The notes beneath the pieces were generated by a model. It saw nothing but the letters and a program-made list of their open reading frames with translations, was not told where the DNA came from and made no database searches. The position numbers and the translations under genes are program-made. Below are positions 34,201 to 43,902 of a DNA stretch of 58,022 nucleotides, in pieces; within the stretch, counting starts at the first letter, position 1, and each line of letters opens with the position of its first letter. This stretch comes from Pirellula sp. (GTDB taxonomy: Bacteria > Planctomycetota > Planctomycetia > Pirellulales > Pirellulaceae): the NCBI GenBank assembly GCA_025459355.1, contig JALOQS010000001.1, forward strand, positions 1 to 58,022, written 5' to 3'.

Positions 34201-35238
34201 GTGAATTCTAACTGGACCGAGAACAACGAGTTTACCCCCCCGTGGTACCTGAAAAGCGGCCACCTTCAGACGCTGCTAACCGGTTTTTATAAGCCGAAAG
34301 TTTCGATCATTCCCGATGTGACGCACAGGATTCCGCTCGGAAAGCTCGGTGAGATGCTGGTGCACGAAAACACCCCGCCCAACTATACGGACGACCAAAA
34401 GGGAGTCTTTCTCCTACATGGGCTGGGCTCATGCCATCGCGGCACCTACATGAGCCGTATTACTGCCAATTTGCTGGCGAGCGGTTTGAGGGTTTTCCGA
34501 TTTGATTTGCCGGGGGCTGGCGATTCCTACTTGCATACGCCTCTGCCACCCCATGGCGCTTGCTATGAATTGGTCTGGCAAGCGTTGTTGTACTTGTCTG
34601 ATCGTTGCAATATTCGTCGCTGGCGAGGCGCCGGCGTTTCTCTGGGTGGAAACCTATTGCTCAAACTGACCGCGACCCACGCACACGAGTTGGCTCATCA
34701 AGACCAAGCTCCGTTTCGCATCGATCGGGCTATTGCTGTTGCTCCACCGATCGACTTGAACGCCTGCTGCGTTAACATGGAACGTGGATTTAACGCCATC
34801 TATGCCAAATACTTTCTTAGGTCGCTCAAACGCCAAACAATAAGCCGCGCGAAACATTGGGCGGAGTGGCGAGATATCTTGCCGGGCGCATCATTTAAAA
34901 CCATACGAGCTTTTGACAACACGGTGACGTCTCGGCTTGCGGGCTTTTCGAACGCCGACCATTACTACGCATCTGGTTCGTCGAAGTACGATTTGGAAAA
35001 GATCGCAACGAACACATTAATACTGCTAGATGAAGACGATCCTATCGTCCCCATCTCTATCTTCCAAGATGCTCGTTACTCTTCCTCTACGACCGTCATC
35101 ACCACGAAAAAGGGGGGGCATGTTGGATATCTGGCGAAGAGCAATCGCCGGCTAGTCAGCCCAGACGCGAACTCCTCCAACAAATCGGGACACGTTCGCT
35201 GGGCAGACGACTGGATTTCCAGGCAACTCGCTGAGTAA
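34201..35238 (+). CDS. YheT-type alpha/beta hydrolase
   Basis: 345 residues, start GTG 34201. The early motif KSGHLQTLL is characteristic of the YheT/ABHD1-3 branch. Fold elements: [12 protein letters not shown] (oxyanion loop), nucleophile Ser in GVSLGGN, acid Asp in LDEDDPIVP and His in KKGGHVGYL. Family members are esterases or lipases of largely unknown substrate. No signal peptide, so cytoplasmic. It is divergent from guaA across 168 nt that must carry both promoters. The GTG start has no strong SD, so a slightly different start is possible. Confidence 0.9.
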   Translation: MNSNWTENNEFTPPWYLKSGHLQTLLTGFYKPKVSIIPDVTHRIPLGKLGEMLVHENTPPNYTDDQKGVFLLHGLGSCHRGTYMSRITANLLASGLRVFRFDLPGAGDSYLHTPLPPHGACYELVWQALLYLSDRCNIRRWRGAGVSLGGNLLLKLTATHAHELAHQDQAPFRIDRAIAVAPPIDLNACCVNMERGFNAIYAKYFLRSLKRQTISRAKHWAEWRDILPGASFKTIRAFDNTVTSRLAGFSNADHYYASGSSKYDLEKIATNTLILLDEDDPIVPISIFQDARYSSSTTVITTKKGGHVGYLAKSNRRLVSPDANSSNKSGHVRWADDWISRQLAE

Positions 35239-35312
35239 CACGTCTATCGTTTCCCCCGCGTCGGACCTGCTGGGATCAAGTGTTGTCGCGACTGCAACGT
35301 ATTGCCCGCGGG

Positions 35313-35338
35313 CAAGCTTACAGCACAAGCTTATAGCA
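35313..35338 (+). repeat. 13-bp tandem repeat between two convergent genes
   Basis: CAAGCTTACAGCA (35313-35325) is followed directly by CAAGCTTATAGCA (35326-35338), one mismatch. It lies between the hydrolase stop and the stop of the FHA protein gene. Confidence 0.8.
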
Positions 35339-35370
35339 CAAATCGGCCACGCGAACTGGCTGGCCAGAAT

Positions 35371-36069
35371 CTATCGGCCGCCGAAATACTTCTTGAGGGT
35401 TTCGCTTGCAGCGTCTTTCGTGTTCTTGGTCGTTGGTCCCGATGTGGTCTTCGGCAGCTTGATAGGGGCCTTTTTCTCGAACTTCTTTTTCTTGTCCTCT
35501 TCCTCGTCGGACTGATCTGCGGCTTTGTCGGTCGAGTCTTCGAGGCTACTCGCATCGACGCGAGTCGTATCCTCCATCGTGAACTGCCTGGTATCAGCAT
35601 CCCCCTCCACAGTGGCAGAGTTGGGTCTCGATCGATCGACTTGATCGGCTTCGAGCAACCACGACGAGATATCGAACGATTCTTTCGCATCCAAACTCGT
35701 CTGCTCGGTCATGCGAACCGCAGCCTCCGCGACTGTCGAGACCTCCGGCTTTTTAGCGCTGGCAATGCCAACCTCGATGAGCACTTCGAATTCGAGTTGA
35801 CCACATCGAAGCTTATCACCCGACTTGAGAATCTTTGCTTTTTCGGTCGAGAGTTGCTTTTCGTTAACGAATGTGCCGTTCCGACTCTTGAGATCGATGG
35901 CTAATACCATCCCGTCCTTTTGAACGATTGCACAGTGCTTGCGGCTGATCGAGTCACTCTTTGGCCTCAATTGGCAGGATTCACTCCGGCCAATCAAGAA
36001 CTTTTCGTCCTTGATCTTAATATCTTTGCCTTCGTGCGTGCCAGAAAGAACCTTAAGAATGACTTGCAT
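35371..36069 (-). CDS. FHA-domain protein with acidic/basic tail
   Basis: 232 residues. The N-terminal FHA domain (about 1-95) has all landmarks: GR at 27-28 in FLIGRSESC, Ser42 and His45 in SISRKHCAI, and Asn64 in KSRNGTFVN, so it should bind phosphothreonine peptides. Residues 100-232 are low-complexity: an acidic stretch (EDSTDKAADQSDEEED) followed by Lys-rich KKKKFEKKAP, then a short end. The tail may be phosphorylated by Ser/Thr kinases like the one in this window and bound by other FHA proteins. Cytoplasmic; partner unknown. Confidence 0.93.
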   Translation of the reverse strand: MQVILKVLSGTHEGKDIKIKDEKFLIGRSESCQLRPKSDSISRKHCAIVQKDGMVLAIDLKSRNGTFVNEKQLSTEKAKILKSGDKLRCGQLEFEVLIEVGIASAKKPEVSTVAEAAVRMTEQTSLDAKESFDISSWLLEADQVDRSRPNSATVEGDADTRQFTMEDTTRVDASSLEDSTDKAADQSDEEEDKKKKFEKKAPIKLPKTTSGPTTKNTKDAASETLKKYFGGR

Positions 36070-36158
36070 AGCCGTCCTGCTTTAAAAACACGTTTAAGAC
36101 CGCGTTAATTTTCGATTAACTTTGTTCGTGCGACACTAACTCTACAATTGTAGTCTGA

Positions 36159-36986
36159 TTAACCAAACCGCCAATAGCCAGAAAAGGCATTCTCAAGGGA
36201 CGATTGCAAATTCTTCACAAGCCAATTGGTCCACCTTTCCCAGTTCAACGGTTCAGACAAACCTCCCGGCCGCTCAAAAATCGAGTCGTCTGTGGCCTGG
36301 CTTTTCAAACCAGAACCGCCAAGATCTTTTGGGGAAAGCCCCTCCAAAAAATCCAGAATTCCAGCTAAATGGTTCGCGTGATCCGAGCTTCGCAACAATA
36401 CGCTGCCATGTTGGAGCAGCCCGAATTGCGTGCGACGCTGTGCACTGCCAACCACTTTTACCCCGTCGATAACGATATCGACCGGTGATCTTCGCTCAAA
36501 ACAAAGAAAACTCTGATTAGCTGCTTTGCCGTCCACCTTGCACGTGCACTGTTCTGCTAATTCTGCGTTTAACCCTAGATCGCGTAGGCTTTCTACCAAA
36601 CCGACATGTATGGCGCGGTAGACCATCTCGCTCGGTCCCTTTACCCCGAACGAAGGAGCCGAGTCCGCAGACGTTGGGATCTCAGAAGGGTTCTGACTCT
36701 TGCGATGATTGATATGTGGAATCACCAAACTGTAGGTGAGCTCTCGATCGTGAACAATCGCGCCACCCCCTGTCTTTCGAATGACGCGGTCCAACCGCCC
36801 CCAGTCTACGTCGCGAGGAATATCCGTTTCGCGCTGAAAGTGACCGAGAGACAACGTCGGTTGAGCCCATCGATAAACTCTAAGGACTAGCGAAGGACAA
36901 TGCTCCGCATCCCGGAGCATCGCCTCGTCCACTTCCATATTGTGCGAGCCTGTTGCTGGTTCATCAACCCTCAGTATCGCTTTCAT
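36159..36986 (-). CDS. Lipoate-protein ligase / octanoyltransferase family protein
   Basis: 275 residues of the biotin/lipoate A/B ligase family. Motifs: LSLGHFQ near the N-terminus, IRKTGGGAIVHDRELTYSLV (the family's RRxTGGGxVxHD) and VDGVKVVGSAQRR with the likely catalytic Lys177. It transfers octanoyl or lipoyl groups to a target lysine. It lies 35 nt after gcvH on the same strand, so its natural target is GcvH Lys64. Without an accessory C-terminal domain it could be an LplA without adenylation or an octanoyltransferase of the LipM/LipL type; the choice is open. Confidence 0.88.
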   Translation of the reverse strand: MKAILRVDEPATGSHNMEVDEAMLRDAEHCPSLVLRVYRWAQPTLSLGHFQRETDIPRDVDWGRLDRVIRKTGGGAIVHDRELTYSLVIPHINHRKSQNPSEIPTSADSAPSFGVKGPSEMVYRAIHVGLVESLRDLGLNAELAEQCTCKVDGKAANQSFLCFERRSPVDIVIDGVKVVGSAQRRTQFGLLQHGSVLLRSSDHANHLAGILDFLEGLSPKDLGGSGLKSQATDDSIFERPGGLSEPLNWERWTNWLVKNLQSSLENAFSGYWRFG

Positions 36987-37021
36987 GTGACCACCAGCCG
37001 CGATCGCTACTTGTTACGTTG

Positions 37022-37405
37022 TTACGAACCAACTTGGGCTTTGTACTTTTCGTAGCTGAGCAAACGGCCCAACTCCGATTCATCGGCTACCTTTACCTTC
37101 ATGATCCAGCCTTCGTTGTATGGATCGTGACTGAGCACCTCCAGCTTGCTCACCAAGTCCTCGTTTACCTCGACGACATCTCCCGTAACAGGACTGTACA
37201 TGGGACTGACCGCCTTGACGCTTTCTACCTCGCCGAACTCTTCTCCGGCTTTCACTTTTTGGCCAACCTTGGGAAGTGCCATAAAGACCAAGTCGGTCAG
37301 TTCGGCAACCGCAAAGGCCGAGATACCGATCGTGGCAACACCACCGGCGACGTGAGCCCACTCATGCGAATCGCAGTAAAGTAATTGCTCAGGAGTAATA
37401 GTCAT
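37022..37405 (-). CDS. gcvH: Glycine cleavage system H protein
   Basis: 127 residues. Lipoyl-carrier protein of the glycine cleavage system, shuttling the methylamine group between P, T and L proteins. The lipoylated Lys64 is in GEVESVKAVSPMYSP. Family segments HEWAHVAGGVATIGI and DPYNEGWIMKVKV are present. It begins 5 nt after gcvT and is followed by the lipoate ligase family gene, a self-contained set for making lipoylated H protein. gcvP is not in the window. Confidence 0.98.
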   Translation of the reverse strand: MTITPEQLLYCDSHEWAHVAGGVATIGISAFAVAELTDLVFMALPKVGQKVKAGEEFGEVESVKAVSPMYSPVTGDVVEVNEDLVSKLEVLSHDPYNEGWIMKVKVADESELGRLLSYEKYKAQVGS

Positions 37406-37410
37406 TTTTG

Positions 37411-38526
37411 CTAAGCTCGTTTGTAAAAAGGCAAATTGGAAATAGTCGCGGCAACTTTGCTGCCTCGAATGTCAATGTCTACAGTCGTACCTACGGTTGC
37501 GGACTCCGCTCCTACGTAAGCCATGGCAACAGGCACATCTAACGTAGGGGAAAAACTACCGCTTGTCACGCAGCCGATCTCTCGGCCATCACGATCGAGA
37601 ACCATCGCACCCTGTCTGGCAGCACGTCGGCCTGTCAAAATCAGTCCCACTCGAACTTGATCGGTTGGTTGCTTCGATACGGTGGCAAGCTCGTCAGAAC
37701 CAATGAAGCTGCGTTCCTTAAGATTGCAAGCGAACTTGAGACCGGCCTTATACGGATTGATGGTTTCGTCTAGTTCATGCCCATAAAGAGGCATGCCTGC
37801 CTCAAGCCGCAATGTATCTCGCGCTCCGAGTCCCGCTGGCTTGATGCCATGCTCTCGCCCTGCGAGGAGCAAGTTCTCCCAAACTCGTTCGGAATCCTCC
37901 GCTCGCACGATCAACTCAAAGCCATCTTCTCCCGTGTAACCGGTACGAGAAACGATGCATGGCTTTCCCATCTGATTGGTAACCTTGGCACGGTAATATC
38001 CGAGTGAATCGATCGAGCCGGGAAATAGTCCCTTGGTGATCTCAACCGCCTTGGGCCCCTGTACTGCAATCATTGCTGTCGCACTAGTCGAATCAGAGAA
38101 CTCTACATCGGGAAAGTCCGCTAAATGTGGTTGGATCCAGTTCCGAATCTTGCTGTGATTCCCCGCATTGACCACCAAGAGAAAATAAACTTTGCCACTC
38201 GGGCTCTCGAGACAACTAACGAGCACATCATCGAGTATTCCACCCTCTGCGTTACACATCAATGAGTAACGAACTTGCCCAATCTCCATATCGGTCACTC
38301 GACGGGTTAGCAAATGATCGAGCAACTGATCAGCTCTCGGTCCATCAAATCGAAGCCGCCCCATGTGCGATATATCGAACAATCCTGCCGCAGTTCGGGT
38401 CGCATTGTGCTCGGCGACGATGCCCTCGTATTGAACGGGCATATCGAAACCGGCAAACTCGACCAGCTTTCCACCGTTCTTTTGGTGCCAAGAGTGCAAC
38501 GGAGTTACCGCCAATGGTGCATTCAT
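37411..38526 (-). CDS. gcvT: Aminomethyltransferase (glycine cleavage T protein)
   Basis: 371 residues. Transfers the one-carbon unit from lipoyl-GcvH to tetrahydrofolate, releasing ammonia. Family features: MPVQYEGIVAEHNATRTAAG and FDISHMGRLRFDG at the start, TGYTGEDGFEL, PAGLGARDTLRLEAGMPLYG, and the C-terminal barrel with GREIGCVTSGSFSPTL. ATG 38526 begins the standard MNAPLAVTPLHSWH. First gene of gcvT-gcvH-ligase. The 334-nt leader shows no glycine riboswitch core. Confidence 0.98.
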   Translation of the reverse strand: MNAPLAVTPLHSWHQKNGGKLVEFAGFDMPVQYEGIVAEHNATRTAAGLFDISHMGRLRFDGPRADQLLDHLLTRRVTDMEIGQVRYSLMCNAEGGILDDVLVSCLESPSGKVYFLLVVNAGNHSKIRNWIQPHLADFPDVEFSDSTSATAMIAVQGPKAVEITKGLFPGSIDSLGYYRAKVTNQMGKPCIVSRTGYTGEDGFELIVRAEDSERVWENLLLAGREHGIKPAGLGARDTLRLEAGMPLYGHELDETINPYKAGLKFACNLKERSFIGSDELATVSKQPTDQVRVGLILTGRRAARQGAMVLDRDGREIGCVTSGSFSPTLDVPVAMAYVGAESATVGTTVDIDIRGSKVAATISNLPFYKRA

Positions 38527-38860
38527 GAAATCGCCTTGAAATTTGGGCCGTGCTGGAACATAGAAGTGCAGAAGTGTAGCCCGTTCTCCAATTTTTTCTA
38601 GATTTGACTATCCAATCTACGTCGATGGGATCCCACCCCAAGAATGGCACAAACCATCGCAAAACACTTGAGTTTTTCTGCCCCTCTATCGAGGGAGTTC
38701 GTGCTAAAAAATTCAAAAAATTTGCATTTCGGGTCTGAGTCCTCTACGCTGATAACTACATCATGTGCCGGTACCGGTGCCGCAATCATCCAGAATTCAT
38801 TCGATCGTTGGAGGAAACTACAACCATCCGTTAACTCATCACATTTTGCGAGGTGACAAA
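38527..38860. other. Divergent region gcvT / 173-aa gene
   Basis: 334 nt that must carry promoters for both directions. CCGGTACCGG (38768-38777) is a 10-bp palindrome about 85 nt before the rightward gene. A run of A's around 38706-38720 may act as an UP-like element. I looked for glycine riboswitch signatures on the gcvT strand and saw none. Confidence 0.45.
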
Positions 38861-39382
38861 ATGACGACTCAGACAGCGAAGATCGTGAACTATGCATTTC
38901 TTCAAGAACTTAAAGAAGAGAACACGCCGCTTTGGGAGGACGTCTTGCTTTTGGGATCTTACGGCCAAGAACCCTTTTCAAGCGATTGGATTGAACAAAA
39001 CGCTGGCACTCTGCTGAGGCGTTTGCGCGACCGAATCTCCGGCCAATTCCGAATGGAAGAGACGCTCGCTTACATACCGGTCGAAGGCATCACGCAATCG
39101 CAGCCTGTGACGAAGGCTCTTAATCAACATCTCCAAATTCTTTTGCATTGCATCGCACTCAGCGAGCAATGCGATGACTTTGAGTACTCGGGCAAACTGT
39201 TTACCGAGACCTACGAAATTTGGAAAGAGATGAGGTCGCTCTACGACGAGATCATGGAGCACGAGTCTCTCGAACGTAGACTGCTCAATCAATTGATTGA
39301 AACAAACGACGATGCTTTCTTCGGCAATGCGAGGCAATCAAGCTTGGCTACGCGTCAATCTTCAACCCTAGATGAATGGTAA
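38861..39382 (+). CDS. Hypothetical helical protein, tail overlaps ileS
   Basis: 173 residues from ATG 38861, which has GAGGTGA nine bases upstream; an ORF extension to 38765 is not needed. The protein is soluble, acidic and mainly helical. A stretch [20 protein letters not shown], followed by helices with His and Glu ([37 protein letters not shown]), recalls hemerythrin-like four-helix bundles, but the metal ligands are not clear. The last 35 nt overlap the end of ileS on the other strand. Confidence 0.75.
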   Translation: MTTQTAKIVNYAFLQELKEENTPLWEDVLLLGSYGQEPFSSDWIEQNAGTLLRRLRDRISGQFRMEETLAYIPVEGITQSQPVTKALNQHLQILLHCIALSEQCDDFEYSGKLFTETYEIWKEMRSLYDEIMEHESLERRLLNQLIETNDDAFFGNARQSSLATRQSSTLDEW

Positions 39383-42300
39383 GGTCATCAAGCTCAACAG
39401 CCTCCATCAATACGTCGGTTGTTGTCGTACCCCAGTTCAGACGAACCGTTAAGGTTTCTTGGCAAACGAATTGCTCGTTCTCAGCGATGGCATCTCGGAT
39501 GCTATCGCTCGCTCCGTCGATCCAAATTTGAATGCGATCGGTAAAGTTGCAATTACGCTTCTTTCGCAAATCTTGAATGAGACGGACGGCATCTTTCGCT
39601 ATCCCTCGGCGAATCAAGCCTTGGTTAAGCTCTGTGTTGAGCGCCACGACGGCCAATTTACCTTGCGCAGCCGCCCAACCTGTTTTGGCCGTTAATCTCA
39701 CTTGAATATCCTCGCCATCCAAATCGATATTCGTGCCATCGATATCTAGCGAGATCTTGCCCTTGTCTGTTAGCTCCGCCAATAAAACCGCACCAGAAGC
39801 TCCCCCTAAGACTTGCTTCAGCTTTGGCAATAGCTTGCCAACCTTGGGGCCGAGCTTTCGAAAGTTCGGTTGAACTTGATAATCGACGAACGGGCTGGTG
39901 CCGCTCGCATAGTGAATCTCGTCGACGTTCAGTTCTTCTCGGACGATGTCATCATGTTGTTTGAGCCAATCGACGTGCGCATCGCTGGCCAACGTGACTT
40001 CGACACGTTGTAGCGGCTGCCTGACTTTCAGCTTGGAATCCATTCGCGCGGATCGGCCCAAAGAAGCGATCTCTCGTAGCAAACTCATCCGTTCGCTGAG
40101 CTCGGAATCTGGTTCAATGAACCCCTCTGCAGCTTGACCAGTCGGCATGTCGCAAAGATGAACGCTTTCTCGCACACCGGGTAAATCACCCTTGAGGTGC
40201 CGCCAAAGTGTTTCAGCCAAGAAGGGCGTAAACGGAGCAATCAACTTTGCGATAACGACAAAGGATTCATACAACGTCCAATATGCATCGAGCTTGTCGG
40301 GAGATTGTTTGTCGGCCGCCCAATATCTAGATCGGCTTCGACGGATAAACCAATTGCTCATCGCATCGACCAACGCATGAAGCGATTGGCAAGCTCCATA
40401 GCTGTCGTAACGATCCATCTTCTCAACCACCGAACGACATGCGGCAGAGAGTTCGCTCAACATCCATCGGTCTAACTCACCTCGCTCGGCAATAGGACGA
40501 TAACTCGGAGCGGATGCGAACTCCACGCCTGTCAATTGGTCCAATCCCTTTGTGATCTCAGATGGACCACGGAAGCCATCGATTTCTGCATAGATTGAGA
40601 AGAAGCTAAAGGAGTTCCACAGCCTCAATATGAACTCGGATATGCTGTCTCGAATCGCTCGTTCGCTGTACAGAATCGAATTCCATGGCGCTTGATTTGC
40701 GAAGAGATACCATCGCAGCGCGTCAGCACCGTACTTGTCAAAAATCTGCTGTGGGCTCGGATAGTTCCGAAGCTGCTTGGACATCTTGCCCGTCTTGAGA
40801 ACATACTCGCTACCGCAAACCGACTTGGCCTCCTCCTCGGTCAAGAATCTTTGTTTGCCATCTTTGCTTTCGTACCATTCGGTCAACATCAATCCGAGAA
40901 CGATACAGTTCTTGAACGGATGAGGATACGCTCGATCTGGTGGTGTGTTGTCGGTCGCATCATCTTCTCTGCCGAACAACATGGTGCTGATCGCTAGCTG
41001 GCTATAAAACCAACCACGGGTTTGATCGATGGCTTCGCTAATAAAATCAGCAGGGAATTGCGATTGAAAGCGATCCTGATTTTGATGAGGATAGCCCCAC
41101 TGTGCGAAAGGCATCGCGCCGCTGTCGTACCAACAATCGATAACCTCCGAAACCCGTTGCATGCGTCCTCCGCTGACAAACGGTGAATCATAGGTCACGG
41201 AATCGATGTACGGCTTGTGTACCTTAAGGTCCTCTACAAGATCGGGATTGGCTTTCTTTGCTTCGAGCCACACCTCTGTTCCAGAAAGACCCGGTTTAGC
41301 CAGCAGCTCTTCATAGGAACCAACCGCCTCCATTCGCCCAGACTGGCTGCAAACCCATATCGGCAACGGAGTCCCCCAATAACGCTCTCGGGAAAGAGCC
41401 CAGTCTACGTTCGATTCTAAGAAATTGCCAAATCGGCCCGGTCCAATATGCTCGGGCAACCAGCCAATGGTCTTGTTGTTGGCGAGCATCGCATCTCGGA
41501 ACTTGGTCGTGCGAATGAACCAACTCTCGCGCGGATACTGAATCAACGGATCATCGCTAGCTCGCCAACAGAACGGATAATCGTGCAAGTATTGTTCTTG
41601 ATGCCAAAGCTTGCCTCGATCCTTCAAGGTGCGTTGAATCGGCTTATCTGCTTCTTTGACCCAGACACCTTGTTGCTCAGGGAAGTCGCTCGTGAACAAT
41701 CCGTTGGAGCCCACGGCGCACAACATCTCGGGCACACCGGGAGCCTCGAAACGTTCTCGTTCTGATACCAGCACTTCATAATCGACTTCACCAAATGCAG
41801 GTGCTAAATGGACTAATCCGGTACCTGAGTCGATGGTCACAAAATTCGCCGAAACGACACGCCAGTACGGCTGTTGAGTTCCACCGTCCTTGAGCGCTGC
41901 GGGCTCTCGACCTAGCTTGGCGACGTAATAATCAAACGGTGGCTCGTAGCATAATCCGACCAGCTCGACGCCTCGCACAACTTTAGTAACCGTTAAGTTT
42001 CGCTTGGTCTTCTCTGCTAAGGTTTCGACCAAGTCCTTAGCGACAACAATTGTGCCCTCGACTCCTTCCTCCTGACAAAATGCATAGTCCAATGTCTCGT
42101 TGACGGCCACCAGCTGATTGCTGGGCAATGTCCAAGGAGTCGTTGTCCAGATAACCAATGATGTGTTATCAAAGCCCACGATAGAAAACTTAACGTAGAC
42201 GCTCGGGTCTGCGACTTGGCGATACCCCTGGCCGACCTCGCCCGAACTAAGTGCCGTTCCACCCTGAGCCCACCACCAAACGATTTTGTGACCTCGATAA

Positions 42301-42815
42301 AGCAAGTCTCGATCAAACAGCGTCTTGAGCGACCACCATACGCTTTCAACATAACTCTGATGATAGGTGACATAGGCTTCGGACAAATCGATCCAAAAGC
42401 CGAGTCTCTCCGTGACTCGCTCCCACTCCCGCATGTACTTCCAAACGCTTTGTTGGCACTTTTGAATGAATCCTTCGATGCCGTACGATTCGATCTCGTC
42501 TTTGCCGTGAATACCTAGCTCTTTGCAAACCTCGACTTCAACGGGGAGCCCATGCGTATCCCAGCCCCCTTTGCGTTCGCAGTGATAGCCTCTCATCGTG
42601 CGATAGCGAGGAAACAAATCTTTGATGGCCCGCGTTAAGCAATGCCCAGGGTGAGGTAACCCATTGGCGGTAGGAGGACCTTCGAAGAAGACAAAGCTCT
42701 CGCCACTCTTTCGCAGATCAAGACTCTTTTGGTAGATCTGGTTTTCGCTCCAGAATCGCAAGATCTGCTCTTCTTGCTGCGGAAACTTAGTGTCTTGTTT
42801 AACGGCACGAAACAT
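39348..42815 (-). CDS. ileS: Isoleucyl-tRNA synthetase, type-2/eukaryote-like
   Basis: 1155 residues. Class I synthetase charging tRNA-Ile. The HIGH signature is HPGH (55-58 in [16 protein letters not shown]) and the KMSKS loop is KMSKQ (about 677-681). The editing domain is present. The length and the segment [20 protein letters not shown] place it with the long type-2 enzymes, which in other bacteria are mupirocin-resistant. The zinc knuckle position before TALSSGEV reads WWWAQGG and lacks the usual cysteines. The C-terminal domain is the long type. Its 3' end overlaps the convergent hypothetical gene by 35 nt. Confidence 0.97.
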   Translation of the reverse strand: MFRAVKQDTKFPQQEEQILRFWSENQIYQKSLDLRKSGESFVFFEGPPTANGLPHPGHCLTRAIKDLFPRYRTMRGYHCERKGGWDTHGLPVEVEVCKELGIHGKDEIESYGIEGFIQKCQQSVWKYMREWERVTERLGFWIDLSEAYVTYHQSYVESVWWSLKTLFDRDLLYRGHKIVWWWAQGGTALSSGEVGQGYRQVADPSVYVKFSIVGFDNTSLVIWTTTPWTLPSNQLVAVNETLDYAFCQEEGVEGTIVVAKDLVETLAEKTKRNLTVTKVVRGVELVGLCYEPPFDYYVAKLGREPAALKDGGTQQPYWRVVSANFVTIDSGTGLVHLAPAFGEVDYEVLVSERERFEAPGVPEMLCAVGSNGLFTSDFPEQQGVWVKEADKPIQRTLKDRGKLWHQEQYLHDYPFCWRASDDPLIQYPRESWFIRTTKFRDAMLANNKTIGWLPEHIGPGRFGNFLESNVDWALSRERYWGTPLPIWVCSQSGRMEAVGSYEELLAKPGLSGTEVWLEAKKANPDLVEDLKVHKPYIDSVTYDSPFVSGGRMQRVSEVIDCWYDSGAMPFAQWGYPHQNQDRFQSQFPADFISEAIDQTRGWFYSQLAISTMLFGREDDATDNTPPDRAYPHPFKNCIVLGLMLTEWYESKDGKQRFLTEEEAKSVCGSEYVLKTGKMSKQLRNYPSPQQIFDKYGADALRWYLFANQAPWNSILYSERAIRDSISEFILRLWNSFSFFSIYAEIDGFRGPSEITKGLDQLTGVEFASAPSYRPIAERGELDRWMLSELSAACRSVVEKMDRYDSYGACQSLHALVDAMSNWFIRRSRSRYWAADKQSPDKLDAYWTLYESFVVIAKLIAPFTPFLAETLWRHLKGDLPGVRESVHLCDMPTGQAAEGFIEPDSELSERMSLLREIASLGRSARMDSKLKVRQPLQRVEVTLASDAHVDWLKQHDDIVREELNVDEIHYASGTSPFVDYQVQPNFRKLGPKVGKLLPKLKQVLGGASGAVLLAELTDKGKISLDIDGTNIDLDGEDIQVRLTAKTGWAAAQGKLAVVALNTELNQGLIRRGIAKDAVRLIQDLRKKRNCNFTDRIQIWIDGASDSIRDAIAENEQFVCQETLTVRLNWGTTTTDVLMEAVELDDLTIHLGLKIDA

Positions 42816-42950
42816 AGATAGACTCGAAAGTTTACAGGCCAGCCATCCTGCATGGGTGAGTCAGCTGGCGTCAATAAGAAGAAACCTATAAGCGAAAGGA
42901 CGCTCGGCTGGAGCGTCCCTTTTCCAACGTTTGCTAGACGCTGCCGACGA

Positions 42951-43463
42951 TTATACGTCGTCTAAAGTACCCGGATCATCTAGCAGATCGGGATCGACGT
43001 CTTCGTCATCGTCAGCTTCGACAGGGAATCCATCATCCTTTGGCTCAATTTCGTACTCGTCGTCCAATTCTTCCTCAAAGTCGTCGTCAAAATCGTCGTC
43101 AAAGTCATCTTCGTCGAAATCATCAAACGGATCTGCCTCCTCACCGGAGTCGGGCGTAACCTCATCGTCATCTTCGACCGGTTCGTCCTCGACGTCATCA
43201 TCGTCATCGTCCCACGCACTGCGAACCGGAATGGGAGCTTCGGTCTGCAATGCCAATTCGAACCAATCGACTTCGTCTGCATCGACCCCAATCACGGTTC
43301 GTTTTGTTACGCCAGCTTCAACTGTCAATGGGCACAGAATCACCGACAGCTCTCCATCGGTAGGTTCGCACTCATCGGACGGTTCCGATTCGAACTGAAC
43401 ACCGCACGGAACGTCTAGTAATTCTGTTTCTGGAGCATCAACAAGTACGTTCAAAGGAGCCAC
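42951..43463 (-). CDS. Very acidic hypothetical protein
   Basis: 170 residues, probable GTG start at 43463 without a strong SD. Residues 1-80 look folded (GELSVILCPLTVEAGVTKR, ADEVDWFELALQTEAPIPV). From about 84 to the end the sequence is almost only Asp and Glu with a few Phe and Pro (DDDDDDVEDEPVEDDDE). Such tails mimic nucleic acids or bind cations or basic proteins. It lies upstream of ileS on the same strand with a 135-nt gap. The opposite strand is also open here, but as a Ser repeat shadow. Function unknown. Confidence 0.7.
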   Translation of the reverse strand: MAPLNVLVDAPETELLDVPCGVQFESEPSDECEPTDGELSVILCPLTVEAGVTKRTVIGVDADEVDWFELALQTEAPIPVRSAWDDDDDDVEDEPVEDDDEVTPDSGEEADPFDDFDEDDFDDDFDDDFEEELDDEYEIEPKDDGFPVEADDDEDVDPDLLDDPGTLDDV

Positions 43464-43902
43464 CGTTGAAAAAAGTATTTGGGATCAGCCGAAAATCGGG
43501 ACGTTTAATAGTGTAAAAGGTGCTCGCATCGGTCCAGAATGTCAACGGCTATTGGAACCTCTGCTCCCAAGGCACGGGGCTCCAAGGCATAGTTCGTTGT
43601 TTTCATCATCCCAGTACTGTGGTAGGATACCGAAGGCTGGAGAAAATGCCTCCCGGGCTGCTATCTGTTTGATAAATCACCAAAAATGATGGTCTCGTCT
43701 TTTCTTCTATTTCTGGTCGTTACCTTGCGGATGCCCGCTTTATTGGCGGCATTCGCAGCGTTTATTCGGCTAGTGCGGATGCGAAATCCTTTCGAAGAAC
43801 CGGCGTCCTCGGTGTGCAATCTACAGGTCGATGCGCGGGGCTCGACTCTATCTCTGACGATTCCGGATCACCTAAAAGCCGACTGGATTCAACGGTCAGC
43901 GA
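43464..43902. other. Region between the acidic-protein gene and rny
   Basis: 439 nt, divergent, so promoters for both neighbours are expected. A 123-codon ORF begins at 43686 with a hydrophobic start (SSFLLFLVVTLRM) but overlaps rny by 155 nt in another frame and has no family features; I did not call it. No RNA or repeat is evident. Confidence 0.45.

Noticed and set aside
38527-38700. Possible glycine riboswitch before gcvT
   Set aside because: The leader on the gcvT strand lacks the conserved tandem aptamer cores and paired GGAGA/CTC elements.
42931-43398. 155-codon Ser-rich ORF
   Set aside because: It is the mirror of the Asp/Glu codon run of the acidic protein (GAC/GAT read as GTC/ATC or TCG/TCA).
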